A program made the position numbers and the translations under genes. A DNA stretch of 64,000 nucleotides. Origin: Variovorax sp. OAS795. Its GTDB lineage: Bacteria; Pseudomonadota; Gammaproteobacteria; Burkholderiales; Burkholderiaceae_C. The notes under the pieces were generated by a model. That model was not told the DNA's origin and did not search any database. It was given only the letters and a program-made list of their open reading frames with translations. The first letter of the stretch is position 1. The number at the start of each line of letters is the position of its first letter. The stretch spans positions 682,001 through 746,000 of the forward strand of contig NZ_JBEPOH010000002.1 in the NCBI RefSeq assembly GCF_040546685.1. Reading direction: 5' to 3'. Shown one piece after another: positions 1 through 8,900 of the stretch.

Positions 1-343
1 ATGGCGACGCGTAGGTATGCGGGTTGATGGTGAAGCTGGTGTTCGCCACCAGCAGCTTGAAGGGATCGGCGGCTCGCAGCACCTCGGACGCGGCGATGTT
101 GCCCCCTGCGCCGGGCTTGTTGTCGACCAGGACCGGCTGGCCCAGCGCCGTGGCCATGCCCCTGCTCACGAACCGTGCGCCCGCGTCCGTGAGCCCGCCG
201 GGCGGATAGCCGACGATGAGCGAGACCGGCTTCGCCGGCCATGGCGAGCCTTGGGCCAGCGCACCGGGGCCGACGGCCGAGAGCGCCGAGCCCGCCGCTG
301 CCAGTTGGAGGAATTTCCGCCTCGAGGAGGTTTGTTGCGTCAT
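1..343 (-). CDS. Bug/TctC-type tripartite tricarboxylate receptor, N-terminal part
   Basis: This is the first ~114 residues of a periplasmic solute receptor; the rest lies outside the window. The start at 343 gives MTQQTSSRRKFLQLAAAGSA, a twin-arginine-type signal (SRRKFLQ) followed by an Ala-rich stretch ending ALA-Q. The mature protein begins with the Bug-family pattern WPAKPVSLIVGYPPGG, then VDNKPGAGGNIA, which lines the ligand pocket in this family. A GAGG box lies just upstream of the start. Family members bind carboxylates for tripartite transporters; the ligand cannot be read from sequence. The next gene on the same strand, a dehydrogenase, ends 20 bp upstream, so the two are probably one operon. 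Confidence 0.85.
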   Translation of the reverse strand, partial: MTQQTSSRRKFLQLAAAGSALSAVGPGALAQGSPWPAKPVSLIVGYPPGGLTDAGARFVSRGMATALGQPVLVDNKPGAGGNIAASEVLRAADPFKLLVANTSFTINPHTYASP

Positions 344-363
344 TTCTGCTTTCTTTCGCTCGT

Positions 364-1329
364 TCAGGAAGCCGCGGCCTGCCGCTTGTGCGCCGCGAGC
401 GCCATCAGGCGGCGGTCCCGCCACGCGGACCGCGCGCCGATGTCGGCAACGTCGAGCTGCTTGCGGCGTTCGCCGTCGACGCGCGCCACCGTCTCGTCGG
501 CCCAGCCGAAGGGCCGGACACCGGCCATGGCTTCGCGGTTCTGCGTGCCGTAGCGCGCGGCGTAGTCCTTCACGCCGGCGGGCGCATTGAGGTCGATGGT
601 TTCGAACGGGCCCATGAAGGACCAGCGCAACGCCAGCCCGTCCTTGAGCACCTTGTCGATGTCTTCGGCGCTCGCGAGCCCCTGCTCGAAGAGCGTGAAG
701 CATTCGTTGAGCACGGCCGCCTGCACGCGGTTGAGCAGGAAGCCGTCGATCTCGCGCGACAGCGTCACCGGCGTCTGGCCCGCGGCCGCATAGATCGCAT
801 GCGCCCGCGCCATGGCCCCGGGGTCGGTCCACGGCGCGGGGCACAGCTCGACCAGCGGCACCAGGTACGGCGGATTGGTCGGGTGGCCCACCAGGCAGCG
901 CGCGCGGCCCGGCAGATGCTCGGTGAAGGTGGACGCGGGCAGCCAGGAGGTGGAGCTTGCCAGCACCGCATCGGGCGGCGCCAGCGCATCGAGCTGCGCA
1001 AAGATGGCCGTCTTGGCTTCCACCGTTTCGCGGATGTTCTCCTGGACGATGACCACGCCGCGCAGCGCCGCGGCCAGGTCGGGTTCGCAATGGATGCGCG
1101 CCAGCACCGCCGCGGGTGCATCGTCAAGCAGGCCGAAGCCGTCCAGCTCCTGCAGCCGCTCGGCGATGTAGGCCAGGCTCGCCTGCATGGTGGCCGCATC
1201 CGCGTCGTGCAGCCGCACGGGATGCCCGGCCCGCGCAAAGACGATGGCCCAGGCGCGGCCGATCAGGCCCGCGCCGACGATGGCCACTGGCTGGTCCTGC
1301 TTGTTCGAGATGACTTCTGACGCACTCAT
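364..1329 (-). CDS. 3-hydroxyacyl-CoA dehydrogenase family protein (NAD-binding, L-gulonate dehydrogenase/lambda-crystallin-like)
   Basis: A 321-residue cytosolic oxidoreductase. Near the N-terminus it has the Rossmann motif VAIVGAGLIGRAWA (GxGxxG), followed by a 3HCDH C-terminal domain. The stretch LASSTSWLPASTFTEHL then GHPTNPPYLVPLVEL corresponds to the SST/S and GHPxNPP active-site segments of the family, including the catalytic His. The start at 1329 is preferred over 1392 because GGAG lies 8 bases upstream. Single-domain members of this length oxidise hydroxyacids or hydroxyacyl-CoA/carnitine compounds; the substrate here is unknown. It lies upstream of a Bug receptor in the same direction and is divergent from a GntR regulator, which probably controls it. 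Confidence 0.88.
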   Translation of the reverse strand: MSASEVISNKQDQPVAIVGAGLIGRAWAIVFARAGHPVRLHDADAATMQASLAYIAERLQELDGFGLLDDAPAAVLARIHCEPDLAAALRGVVIVQENIRETVEAKTAIFAQLDALAPPDAVLASSTSWLPASTFTEHLPGRARCLVGHPTNPPYLVPLVELCPAPWTDPGAMARAHAIYAAAGQTPVTLSREIDGFLLNRVQAAVLNECFTLFEQGLASAEDIDKVLKDGLALRWSFMGPFETIDLNAPAGVKDYAARYGTQNREAMAGVRPFGWADETVARVDGERRKQLDVADIGARSAWRDRRLMALAAHKRQAAAS

Positions 1330-1367
1330 GGGACGGGCTCCATTTGGATGGGAAAAAAATCCGATGG

Positions 1368-1394
1368 ATGTGATCATATTTACTGTGATCACAT
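1368..1394. promoter_or_regulatory. Candidate GntR operator pair in the divergent promoter region
   Basis: Two palindromic elements, ATGTGATCATAT (1368-1379) and CTGTGATCACAT (1383-1394), are centred 15 bp apart in the 162-bp space between the dehydrogenase and the GntR gene. Both contain the core TGTGATCA. FadR-type GntR proteins bind short palindromes in their own divergent promoters, so this is the best candidate site. The match is by pattern only. Confidence 0.45.
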
Positions 1395-1491
1395 ATCTTT
1401 ATAGGGAATGCCCTAGGGCCGAAGCCCGGTGACCGGCCGGGCCGGGCTTGTGCTAAAAGATCACAAGGCCGCTTCACTTTCAAGCCACAGC

Positions 1492-2271
1492 ATGGATCTG
1501 TCCAAACTCGTCACCCCCCTGACCCGCCAGACCCTGAGCGGCGATGTCTACAAGCAGCTCAGCGACCTGCTGATGAGCGGGCGCGTCATGCCTGGCGAGC
1601 AGCTGTCGCTTCGCACCATCGCCGAAGGGCTGGGCGTGAGCGTCATGCCGGTGCGCGAAGCCGTTCACCGCCTGCTGTCGGAGAAGGCGCTCGTGCTGTT
1701 GCCCAACCGGGTGCTGCGGGTGCCACGCATGACGGTCAGCCAGTTCCGCGAGATCACGGACATCCGCCTCAACCTCGAAGGCCTGGCCATCGAGCGCGCC
1801 GCGGCGCTGGTCGACGAGCGCGGCCTGCAGGAAATCCAGGGCGCGCATGAGGGCTTCTCCCGCGAGATCCTGGCGAAGAAGCCGAGCGAATCGGCGCTGA
1901 TCGCGCTCAACAAGGAGCTGCACTTCGCCATCTACAGGCAGGCGCGCATGCCGATGCTGCTGGAGATGATCGAGTCGCTGTGGCTGCGCATCGGGCCGAT
2001 CCTCAACTACGATTTCCGTTCGGGCTCGACGCGCGTGAAGGAACACGTCTCGGCCACGCACCACCAGAAAATCCTCAATGCGCTCAAGAAGCGCGATGCC
2101 CAGGCGGCCCGCAAGGCGCTGGCCGGGGATCTTCAGGGTGCAGCGGACTTCATCGTGTCTGCCGGCGTGTTGCTGGCCGACGACGTGGCGGCGGAAGCGC
2201 CCGAACGCGCCGCTCCGGCGCGCGGGGCGGTCAAGAGCCCGGCGCCGAAGCGCCCTCGCGCGACCGCCTAG
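1492..2271 (+). CDS. GntR-family transcriptional regulator (FadR subfamily)
   Basis: A 259-residue DNA-binding regulator starting MDLSKLVTPLTRQTLSGDVY. The N-terminal winged helix (about residues 15-80) contains LSLRTIAEGLGVSVMPVREAVHRLLSEKAL, the classic GntR recognition helix. The rest is an all-helical FCD effector domain (residues 90-225) with metal/ligand-type positions such as LHFAIY and HHQKILNAL. The C-terminus is an Ala/Pro/Lys-rich tail. It is divergent from the dehydrogenase-Bug operon and probably represses it until an organic-acid effector binds. ATG 1492 was chosen because residues upstream of it do not fit the family. Confidence 0.9.
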   Translation: MDLSKLVTPLTRQTLSGDVYKQLSDLLMSGRVMPGEQLSLRTIAEGLGVSVMPVREAVHRLLSEKALVLLPNRVLRVPRMTVSQFREITDIRLNLEGLAIERAAALVDERGLQEIQGAHEGFSREILAKKPSESALIALNKELHFAIYRQARMPMLLEMIESLWLRIGPILNYDFRSGSTRVKEHVSATHHQKILNALKKRDAQAARKALAGDLQGAADFIVSAGVLLADDVAAEAPERAAPARGAVKSPAPKRPRATA

Positions 2272-2357
2272 CCACCGTGTCGGGCGCGCCTCGGACCTTG
2301 ACGAAGTTCAGGGCCGCGGAGGAGCCGGACCAGCGCCTCCAGCGACGCCGGGCACAT

Positions 2358-2753
2358 TCATCGGCGTGCCGCCGCGGCGCATGCGGGCGTGCCGTCGGCT
2401 TGCCGCAGATAGGCGATCAGGTCCGCCCGGTCGCCGGGGTCGGGAACGCCGTCGTAGGTCATGGCGGTGCCGGGCACCACGGCAAGGGGGCTGGCCAGGA
2501 ACCTGTCGAGCGTCTTGTCGTTCCAGACGATCTTCGACTTCTTCATCGCCTCCGAATAGCTGAAGCCGGGCACGCTGCCGGCCAGCCGGCCGAACAGGCC
2601 GCAGTGCCTGGGACCGACGCGGTCGGCCGCCAGCGCATGGCATGCGAGGCAACGCGCGTACACCTGTTCGCCGCGCACCGCGTCGGGCGCTGCCAGGGCT
2701 TGCACGCCCGCGGCCAGCGTTGCGGCCGCCAGGAGCCACCGGCTGAAGGTCAC
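2358..2753 (-). CDS. Small periplasmic cytochrome c (class I)
   Basis: 131 residues with a Sec signal (about 1-21, ending ALAA) and one haem-attachment motif CLACH near residue 35. A downstream Met in PGTAMTYDG is the likely axial ligand, and the protein ends with the usual DLIAYLRQ helix. It is a small soluble electron carrier of cytochrome c2/c552 size. It overlaps the upstream ferritin-like gene by ATGA (2750-2753), so the two are translationally coupled. Together with the ECF sigma gene they form a three-gene operon; the redox partner is unknown. Confidence 0.9.
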   Translation of the reverse strand: MTFSRWLLAAATLAAGVQALAAPDAVRGEQVYARCLACHALAADRVGPRHCGLFGRLAGSVPGFSYSEAMKKSKIVWNDKTLDRFLASPLAVVPGTAMTYDGVPDPGDRADLIAYLRQADGTPACAAAARR

Positions 2754-3319
2754 GACATGAAGGCCGAAGGAACGGGCGCCTCGCCGAGTGCCTGGCGCAG
2801 CACGGCCCAGTGCATGGCCTCGTCGCCAAGAATGCTCGCAGCCGCCTTCGACAGGTCGCGGTTTCCGAACAGGGGAACTGCGCCGAGGTAGGCGCTCACG
2901 GCGCCCTGCTCCAGCTTGGCCGCGAAGCGCAGGACGTCTGCCTGGGACTTGAGCGATTCCAGCGGAAAGCCGTAGCTGGACTTGGCCGGCACGGCCTTGT
3001 CGCCGAGCTTGGCGATTGTCTTGGCCAGCAGGTCGGCGTGCGCCTTGTGATGGCCCTGGAAGGTCACGGCCAGGTCGAGCACGGGCTTTTCGAGCAGCTT
3101 GCTCTCGGCGCCCGCCTGGTAGGCCGCAATGGCTTCGAGTTCCGCGGCCAGCGCGGTGTTGAGGATCTGCACGTCGTTGCCGGTCGCGCCGCCCGTCCTG
3201 GCCGCCAAGGCGTCCTGGCCGGCCAGCAGTGCGACCGCGGCACCGGACAGCACAAGGCCCGAACGGCCCAGGAACATGCGCCGCGCAGCCGCGGGAGAAG
3301 TCATCTGGAAGAAAGACAT
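2750..3319 (-). CDS. Exported ferritin-like domain protein (Ferritin_2 type)
   Basis: 189 residues. The N-terminus has a twin-arginine-like signal (ARRMFLGRSGLVLSGAAVALLAG). The mature part is a four-helix bundle with acidic/His residues spaced as in ferritin-like proteins: ELEAIAAYQAG, FQGHHKAHADLL and DEAMHWAVLRQALG. The start at 3319 follows a strong GAGGAAA ribosome site. Such periplasmic proteins are often encoded with redox or stress genes; iron binding is plausible from the Glu/His pattern but not proven. It lies 38 bp downstream of the ECF sigma gene and overlaps the cytochrome gene. Confidence 0.82.
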   Translation of the reverse strand: MSFFQMTSPAAARRMFLGRSGLVLSGAAVALLAGQDALAARTGGATGNDVQILNTALAAELEAIAAYQAGAESKLLEKPVLDLAVTFQGHHKAHADLLAKTIAKLGDKAVPAKSSYGFPLESLKSQADVLRFAAKLEQGAVSAYLGAVPLFGNRDLSKAAASILGDEAMHWAVLRQALGEAPVPSAFMS

Positions 3320-3357
3320 GGTTATTTTCCTCTTGGTTGAATGACGCCGGCGGGTGA

Positions 3358-4065
3358 TCACCGCTCGCCGGCCAGGCTCGCCAGCACGCCCGCCACGATG
3401 CGATCGCAGCGCGCGCCGTCGAATGAAAACGCGTCCCCCATCGCCACGTCCATGTCGCGCGACAGGCTCTCGCGCAGCAGGCTGCGCGCCCGGAAGAAGC
3501 GGGTGCGCACGGTGGCTTCCGGCAACGCCAGCGCGGCGGCCGTTTCCGCTACGCTCATCTCTTCGACGGCGCGCAGCATGAAGACGGTGCGGTAGGCGTC
3601 CGGCAAACGGTCGATGCGGCGCTCCATCAGCTGGCGAAGTTCTTCCCGCATGGCAAGGCGCTCCGGTTGTTCATCGGGATCGCCCGCCGCCTTTTGCTCG
3701 GTCTCCTCGCCGGGGTCGGGCGTGGCGGCGCCGTCGAGCGGGATCACCTGCGCGCCCCGGCGGCGCAGGCGCCCCAGTGCTTCGTTGATCACGATACGCA
3801 CGAGCCACGTCGAAAGCTGCGCATCGTCCCGGAAGCTCCCGATCGCGCGCCAGGCGCGCAGATAGCTTTCCTGCAGCGCGTCTTCGGTTTCCTCGTCGCT
3901 CTTGAGAATGCTGCGCGCGGTGCGGAAGAGCAGCCGGTTGTGGCGGCGCATGATGCACTCGAAGGCCGCGGTGTCGGCCTGTGCGGCGCGCGCGGCCAGC
4001 TCGGGGTCGGAAGCCTGTTCCGCGCTGGCGGGCATGGCAATGGGGATGGGGGCGGTGTCGGGCAT
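3358..4065 (-). CDS. RNA polymerase ECF-type sigma factor
   Basis: 235 residues. Region 2 includes FECIMRRHNRLLFRTARSIL and the -10 recognition segment EDALQESYLRAWRAIGSFR. Region 4 includes LPDAYRTVFMLRAVEEMSVAETAAALALPEATVRTRFFRARSLLRE, a helix-turn-helix for the -35 element. The start at 4065 is preceded by AAGGAAT; longer in-frame starts upstream lack a site. No anti-sigma gene is adjacent: the downstream genes are an exported ferritin-like protein and a cytochrome c. The C-terminal tail beyond region 4 is ~30 residues and carries one Cys. Confidence 0.9.
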   Translation of the reverse strand: MPDTAPIPIAMPASAEQASDPELAARAAQADTAAFECIMRRHNRLLFRTARSILKSDEETEDALQESYLRAWRAIGSFRDDAQLSTWLVRIVINEALGRLRRRGAQVIPLDGAATPDPGEETEQKAAGDPDEQPERLAMREELRQLMERRIDRLPDAYRTVFMLRAVEEMSVAETAAALALPEATVRTRFFRARSLLRESLSRDMDVAMGDAFSFDGARCDRIVAGVLASLAGER

Positions 4066-4158
4066 CGGTGATTCCTTTCCCATTGGATGGCGCAGCCATC
4101 TCTCGCGTTTCAACTTTTTTGCAGGCAATGCCGGCATCGGGCCCGGGCCCGGGCCTGT

Positions 4159-4179
4159 ATATATCATGGCGTGATATAT
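4159..4179. promoter_or_regulatory. 21-bp palindrome between sigma factor and ClC genes
   Basis: ATATATCA (4159-4166) and TGATATAT (4172-4179) are perfect inverted arms around a 5-bp centre. The element sits in the 137-bp divergent promoter region, just downstream of a GC-only block at 4142-4155. It looks like an operator for a dimeric regulator of one or both genes; no regulator gene is adjacent. Confidence 0.4.
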
Positions 4180-4202
4180 TCACGGGCCGCTCCCGGACCG
4201 CC

Positions 4203-5960
4203 ATGACCCCAGCCTCCCACCCTCCCCGCGGCGATTTCGCGCTCAATGCGCGCATGCTGCGCATCGCGGCCATGGCCGTGGTCATCGGCGCCTTCAGCAC
4301 CATCGCCGCGCGTGTGCTGCTCGACCTGATCCGTTTCTTCACCAACCTGTTCTTCTTCCAGGCCTTGTCGCTGGCTGATCGTTCGCCGGCCGCGAACACG
4401 CTGGGCGCCTGGGTGATCGCCGTGCCGGTGATCGGCGGGCTCATCGTCGGGCTGGTCGCACGCTACGGCTCGGACAAGATCCGGGGCCACGGCATCCCCG
4501 AAGCCATCGAAGCGATCCTGTTCGGAAAGAGCAGGATGTCGGCAAAGGTGGCGCTTCTCAAGCCGCTGTCATCCGGCATCGTGATCGGCAGCGGCGGGCC
4601 GTTCGGCGCCGAGGGGCCGATCATCATGACAGGCGGCGCCATCGGCTCGCTGATCGCGCAGCACTTCCACCTCACCGCTGCCGAGCGCAAGGCGTTGCTG
4701 GTGGCCGGCGCCACGGCCGGCATGACGGCCGTGTTCGGCACGCCGGTGGCCGCCGTGCTGCTGGCCGTCGAGTTGCTGTTGTTCGAGCTCAGGCCGCGCA
4801 GCCTGCTGCCGGTGGCCGTGGCCTGCGCGGTCGCGGGCTTCATTCGCCCGCTGCTCATGGACCCGGGGCCGCTGTTCCCGTTGCAGACCGCCGTGCCGGG
4901 ACCGCTCGCGATGCTCTCGTGCCTGGCGGCGGGGTTGGCATGCGGTGTGTTGTCGGCATGCCTTTCGCTTTCTCTCTACAAGGTCGAGGACCTGTTCGGC
5001 AAGCTGCCGCTGCACTGGATGTGGTGGCCCGCGATCGGTGGCCTGGCGGTGGGCATCGGGGGCTACTTCGAGCCGCGTGCGCTGGGCGTGGGCTACGACG
5101 TGATCGGCGACCTGCTGAACAACCACCTCGCACTCGGGGTGGTGGCGGCGCTGCTGGCGGTAAAGGCGGTGATCTGGGTCGTTTCGCTGGGCTCCGGCAC
5201 CTCGGGCGGCGTGCTCGCGCCGCTCATGATGATGGGTGCGGGCCTGGGCGCGGTGCTGTCGCATGTGCTGCCGGGCAACGATCCGCTGCTGTGGCCACTG
5301 GTATGCATGGCCGCCACGCTGGGCGGCGTGATGCGCGCGCCGCTCACCGCCACCATCTTCGCGTTCGGCCTCACCCACGACAGCAACGCGCTGCTGCCGC
5401 TTCTGGCCACGTCGGCCGTGGCCTACGGCTTCACGGTGCTGACGATGCGCCGCTCGATACTCACCGAGAAGATCGCACGCCGCGGCTACCACATCTACCG
5501 CGAATACGGCGTCGATCCGCTCGAGCGGCACGCCGTGGAGGAAGTCATGACGCGCGAGGTGCGCAGCATCGACGCGGGCTTGCCGGTGGCGCAGGCGCTG
5601 TTCGAATATTTCGGCGACCGCCAGGTCCACCGCGCGTTCCCGGTGGTGCGCAACGGCGCCGTGATCGGCGTGGCCGACCGCGCGGCGCTGGCCGCGCGCG
5701 GCACATGGGACCCGATTGCCACCGTGGGCGACGCGTGTGCCGACACACCGCTTTTCTTTGCGCTGCCGGGCGAGAACTGCCGCGCCGTGGCGACGCGACT
5801 GGCACGCCATCGGCTCGAGCGACTCCCGGTCGTGAAGGACGCGCAGTCGCTCGCGCTGGTCGGCATCGTGGCGCGCAGCGACCTCATCGAACCTTCGCTC
5901 GCGCACTTCGACGAGGAGGAAAAGCGCGAGCGGATGCGGGGCATGCCCTGGCAAGCCTGA
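4203..5960 (+). CDS. ClC-family chloride channel/antiporter with C-terminal CBS pair
   Basis: 585 residues: about ten hydrophobic helices (residues 20-430) then a cytosolic CBS pair (about 450-570, beginning VEEVMTREVRSID). The selectivity-filter motifs are GHGIP (normally GSGIP), GAEGP (the gating Glu is kept, within GSGGPFGAEGPIIMTG) and GGVLAP. His in place of the filter Ser is seen in some bacterial CBS-containing ClC proteins and may change anion preference. CBS domains usually bind nucleotides and tune gating. The start ATG 4203 has only a weak ribosome site. It is divergent from the sigma gene and convergent with the diguanylate cyclase. Confidence 0.9.
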   Translation: MTPASHPPRGDFALNARMLRIAAMAVVIGAFSTIAARVLLDLIRFFTNLFFFQALSLADRSPAANTLGAWVIAVPVIGGLIVGLVARYGSDKIRGHGIPEAIEAILFGKSRMSAKVALLKPLSSGIVIGSGGPFGAEGPIIMTGGAIGSLIAQHFHLTAAERKALLVAGATAGMTAVFGTPVAAVLLAVELLLFELRPRSLLPVAVACAVAGFIRPLLMDPGPLFPLQTAVPGPLAMLSCLAAGLACGVLSACLSLSLYKVEDLFGKLPLHWMWWPAIGGLAVGIGGYFEPRALGVGYDVIGDLLNNHLALGVVAALLAVKAVIWVVSLGSGTSGGVLAPLMMMGAGLGAVLSHVLPGNDPLLWPLVCMAATLGGVMRAPLTATIFAFGLTHDSNALLPLLATSAVAYGFTVLTMRRSILTEKIARRGYHIYREYGVDPLERHAVEEVMTREVRSIDAGLPVAQALFEYFGDRQVHRAFPVVRNGAVIGVADRAALAARGTWDPIATVGDACADTPLFFALPGENCRAVATRLARHRLERLPVVKDAQSLALVGIVARSDLIEPSLAHFDEEEKRERMRGMPWQA

Positions 5961-5964
5961 CTTC

Positions 5965-5991
5965 CTTGCGGCCGCCGGCCGTGCCCGCAAG
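5965..5991. terminator. Possible bidirectional hairpin between convergent genes
   Basis: CTTGCGG and CCGCAAG (7-bp arms, 13-bp loop) fill the 33-bp gap between the convergent ClC and diguanylate cyclase genes. There is no T-run, so intrinsic termination is uncertain. Confidence 0.3.
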
Positions 5992-5993
5992 CA

Positions 5994-8900
5994 TCAGGTC
6001 AGGCCGCTGTCGATCGGCAGGGCCGCCGCCTGCACGTTGTTGCGGCCGGAACGCTTGGCCCTGTAGAGCATCTCGTCCGCCTGCCTGACCAGCGCGGCGG
6101 CCGTCGCGGTGCCGCCCTGGTAGAACGCCAGGCCGATGCTCGCGGTGACGTCGATGGTTCGCTGCTCGGTGCCGAAGGGCGCCTGCATGGCGATGACGAG
6201 CTTGGTGGCGGCCGAGACCGCGATGTCGGCGTGGGGCAGGCCTTCCATGATGACCGTGAATTCGTCACCGCCCAGGCGCGCGCGCACGTCGCTGGAGCGC
6301 AGCCCTTGCGACAGCCGGTTCGAGAAGGCCTTCAGCAGTTCGTCGCCGGTCTGGTGGCCGAACTGGTCGTTGATCTGCTTGAAGCCGTCGATGTCCAGGT
6401 ACATCAGCGCCATCAGCGCCCCCGCACTGCGGCTGCGGTCCATGGCTTCGGCCAGGCGCGCCTCGAAGCCGGCGCGGTTGGCCAGCCCCGTGAGGGGATC
6501 GATCTGCGCCAGGTTCACCAGGCGCTTCTCCTCGAGCTTCTGGCGCGTGATGTCGGTGATCACCGCATGGAAGCCGACGATGGTCTCGGCATTGGCCGCG
6601 GACTGGGGGATGTACTGGGCTTCGTAGCAGTTGTAGCTGTCGCTCTGGCTCACTTCGCTCTGGAAGGTGACCACCTCGCCGGCCAGCGCGGCGCGGATGT
6701 GCGGCTTCACGCTCTCGTAGGCGGGATCGCCCAGCAGCTCATGCACGGTATGTCCCTGGATCTGGTCGCGGGAGAGCCCGAACTCGCGCTCGTAGGCCAG
6801 GTTGTTGAAGCGATAGCGCTCGTCCGCATCGATGTAGGCCACGCGCATCGGCAGCGCGTCGGCCACGGTGCGCAGGCGGGCCTCGCTTTCCTGCAGCGCC
6901 TCTTCCGCCTCGTGGTGCGCTGTGATGTCGCTGTCCAGCGTGTAGAGGCCCATCACCTCGCCCCGTTCGTTGCGCTCCGGGACCAGCGTGGCCTGGATGT
7001 CGCGGCGCCCGCCGGGGCCCGTCACCCGCCGTTCGTAGGTGACCTGCCGCCCGCCCAGCGCCGCGCGGATGTACGGCTCCATCTGCGCCCACGCCTCGTC
7101 GCCGTAGAACTCCTGCAGGCTGCGGCCGAGCAGCCGTTCGGGCACGGTGCCGAACCAGTCCTGGTAGGCCTTGTTGACGAAGCGAAAGCGCAGGTCCCGA
7201 TCCAGGTAGGAGATGAGCGCCGGCAGATGGTCCGTCACCATGCGCAGGCGCTGTTCGCTGTCGCGCAGCGCCTGCTCCGCGGCCTTCGCGGCCGAGATGT
7301 CGCGCATCAGTCCCGAGAAATACTCCACCTTGCCATGCTTGTCCCGGTGCGCGATCACCATGTGGCTGACCGGAAACTCCTCGCGCCTGGCATCCCACAC
7401 CATCGACTCGCCGACCCACACGCCGGTGGCCATGGCCGTGGGCACCACCTCGGAGCGGAAGCGCTCGATGGTCCTGGGCGGATTGAAGTCGGCCACGCTC
7501 AGCTGCTCGACCGGGGCCTCGGCATCGATGCCCGTGCGGCGGCGCGCGGCAGGATTCATGTAGAGGACCCGGCCCGCCGCATCGAGCTGGACGATGTAGT
7601 CGGTGGTCATGTCGAAGACGGCCGTGAGCGTGCGAAGCGCGCGCTCCGCGCGGGTGCGTTCGGTGATGTCTGTCACCGTGCCGACATGGCCCTGGACGCG
7701 GCCTTCGGCGATCACGGGCCGGCTTCGCAGCGCCACCAGCACCTGGGTGCCGTCCTTGCGGTGGAGCCGGCGCGTGGCGTTCAGCGGCTCTTCCGCATTG
7801 ACGAGGCGTATCCAATCCTGTCGGACCTTCTCGCGGATTTCCTCGCGCACGAGCGTGAGCCATCCCTCTTGCGCGTCTTCGCGCGCGAGTCCGTGGATGG
7901 CCAGGTACTCGTCGTTCACATAGGTCATGCAGCCGCTGCTGTCGCAGCGGAACAATCCGACCGGCGATGCATCGGTGACCGCCGCCACTTCGAGCCGCTG
8001 CTCGCGCAGCTCGGCCATCAGCGCATCGAATTCGCGCGCCAGGTCGCCGCGCTCGTCGTTGGCAACGACATCGAGCTTCACCTCGCTGTCGGGCGAATGG
8101 CGCAAGGTCCGGATGGCGTTGCTCAGCGATTCCAGCGGGCGCATGACCCAGGCCGTGCCGAGCCACACCAGCAGCGCGCAGCCCAGGCCCAGCCACAGCA
8201 GCTGAAGCAGCAGGTTTCGGCGGGCCTGTTCGAGCGGCGCATAGGCGGCGCGGGCCGGCACGATCAGGCGCAGGTCCCAGTCGGCGCTGCGCACCGTGGC
8301 GTGGGTCGCCAGGTCGTTCCCGGTATCGCCATCGAAGGCGACCGCGGCCGCGCCGGCCGGCTTGAGCAGCAGCTTCGCGTCGGGATGCATGACGATCCGG
8401 GGCGACTCGCCGCGCGTCACGATTTCGTAGTAGCCGCCGCGGCCGACGGTGGCGCGGCTCAGGTCGCCGAGCACGTTGGCCCGCTGCAGGTTCAGCGCCG
8501 CACCGAGCACGCCGGCGAGGCGCCCGTCGGGTGTCTCGACCGGAACGGCCATGACCACGGCCGGCTGCTGGCCGCCCTTGGTGAGCAGGGGCGCCGAGAT
8601 GGCGGGCTGGCGCAGGTCGCGCACGCGCTTGAAGTAGTCGCGGTCGGCAATGTTCGGAGGCTGGGCCGTCGGCGGCGCGATGGCGACGATGGCGCCGTCC
8701 AGCGTGGCCAGCGCGGCGTTGTCGAACATCGTGCGCAGTTCCTTGTCCGCCAGGAAGCGCTGCTGCGCCGCGGGATCGGAAACGCCCTGCTCGCCGAGCT
8801 CTCGTGCCGCATGCGCGAGCGCGGCCAGATGGACGCCCAGCTTGTAGTCCAGGTCCGCCGCGGCGCCTTCGGTCAATGCCTGCTGCTGCTCGCGCATCAG

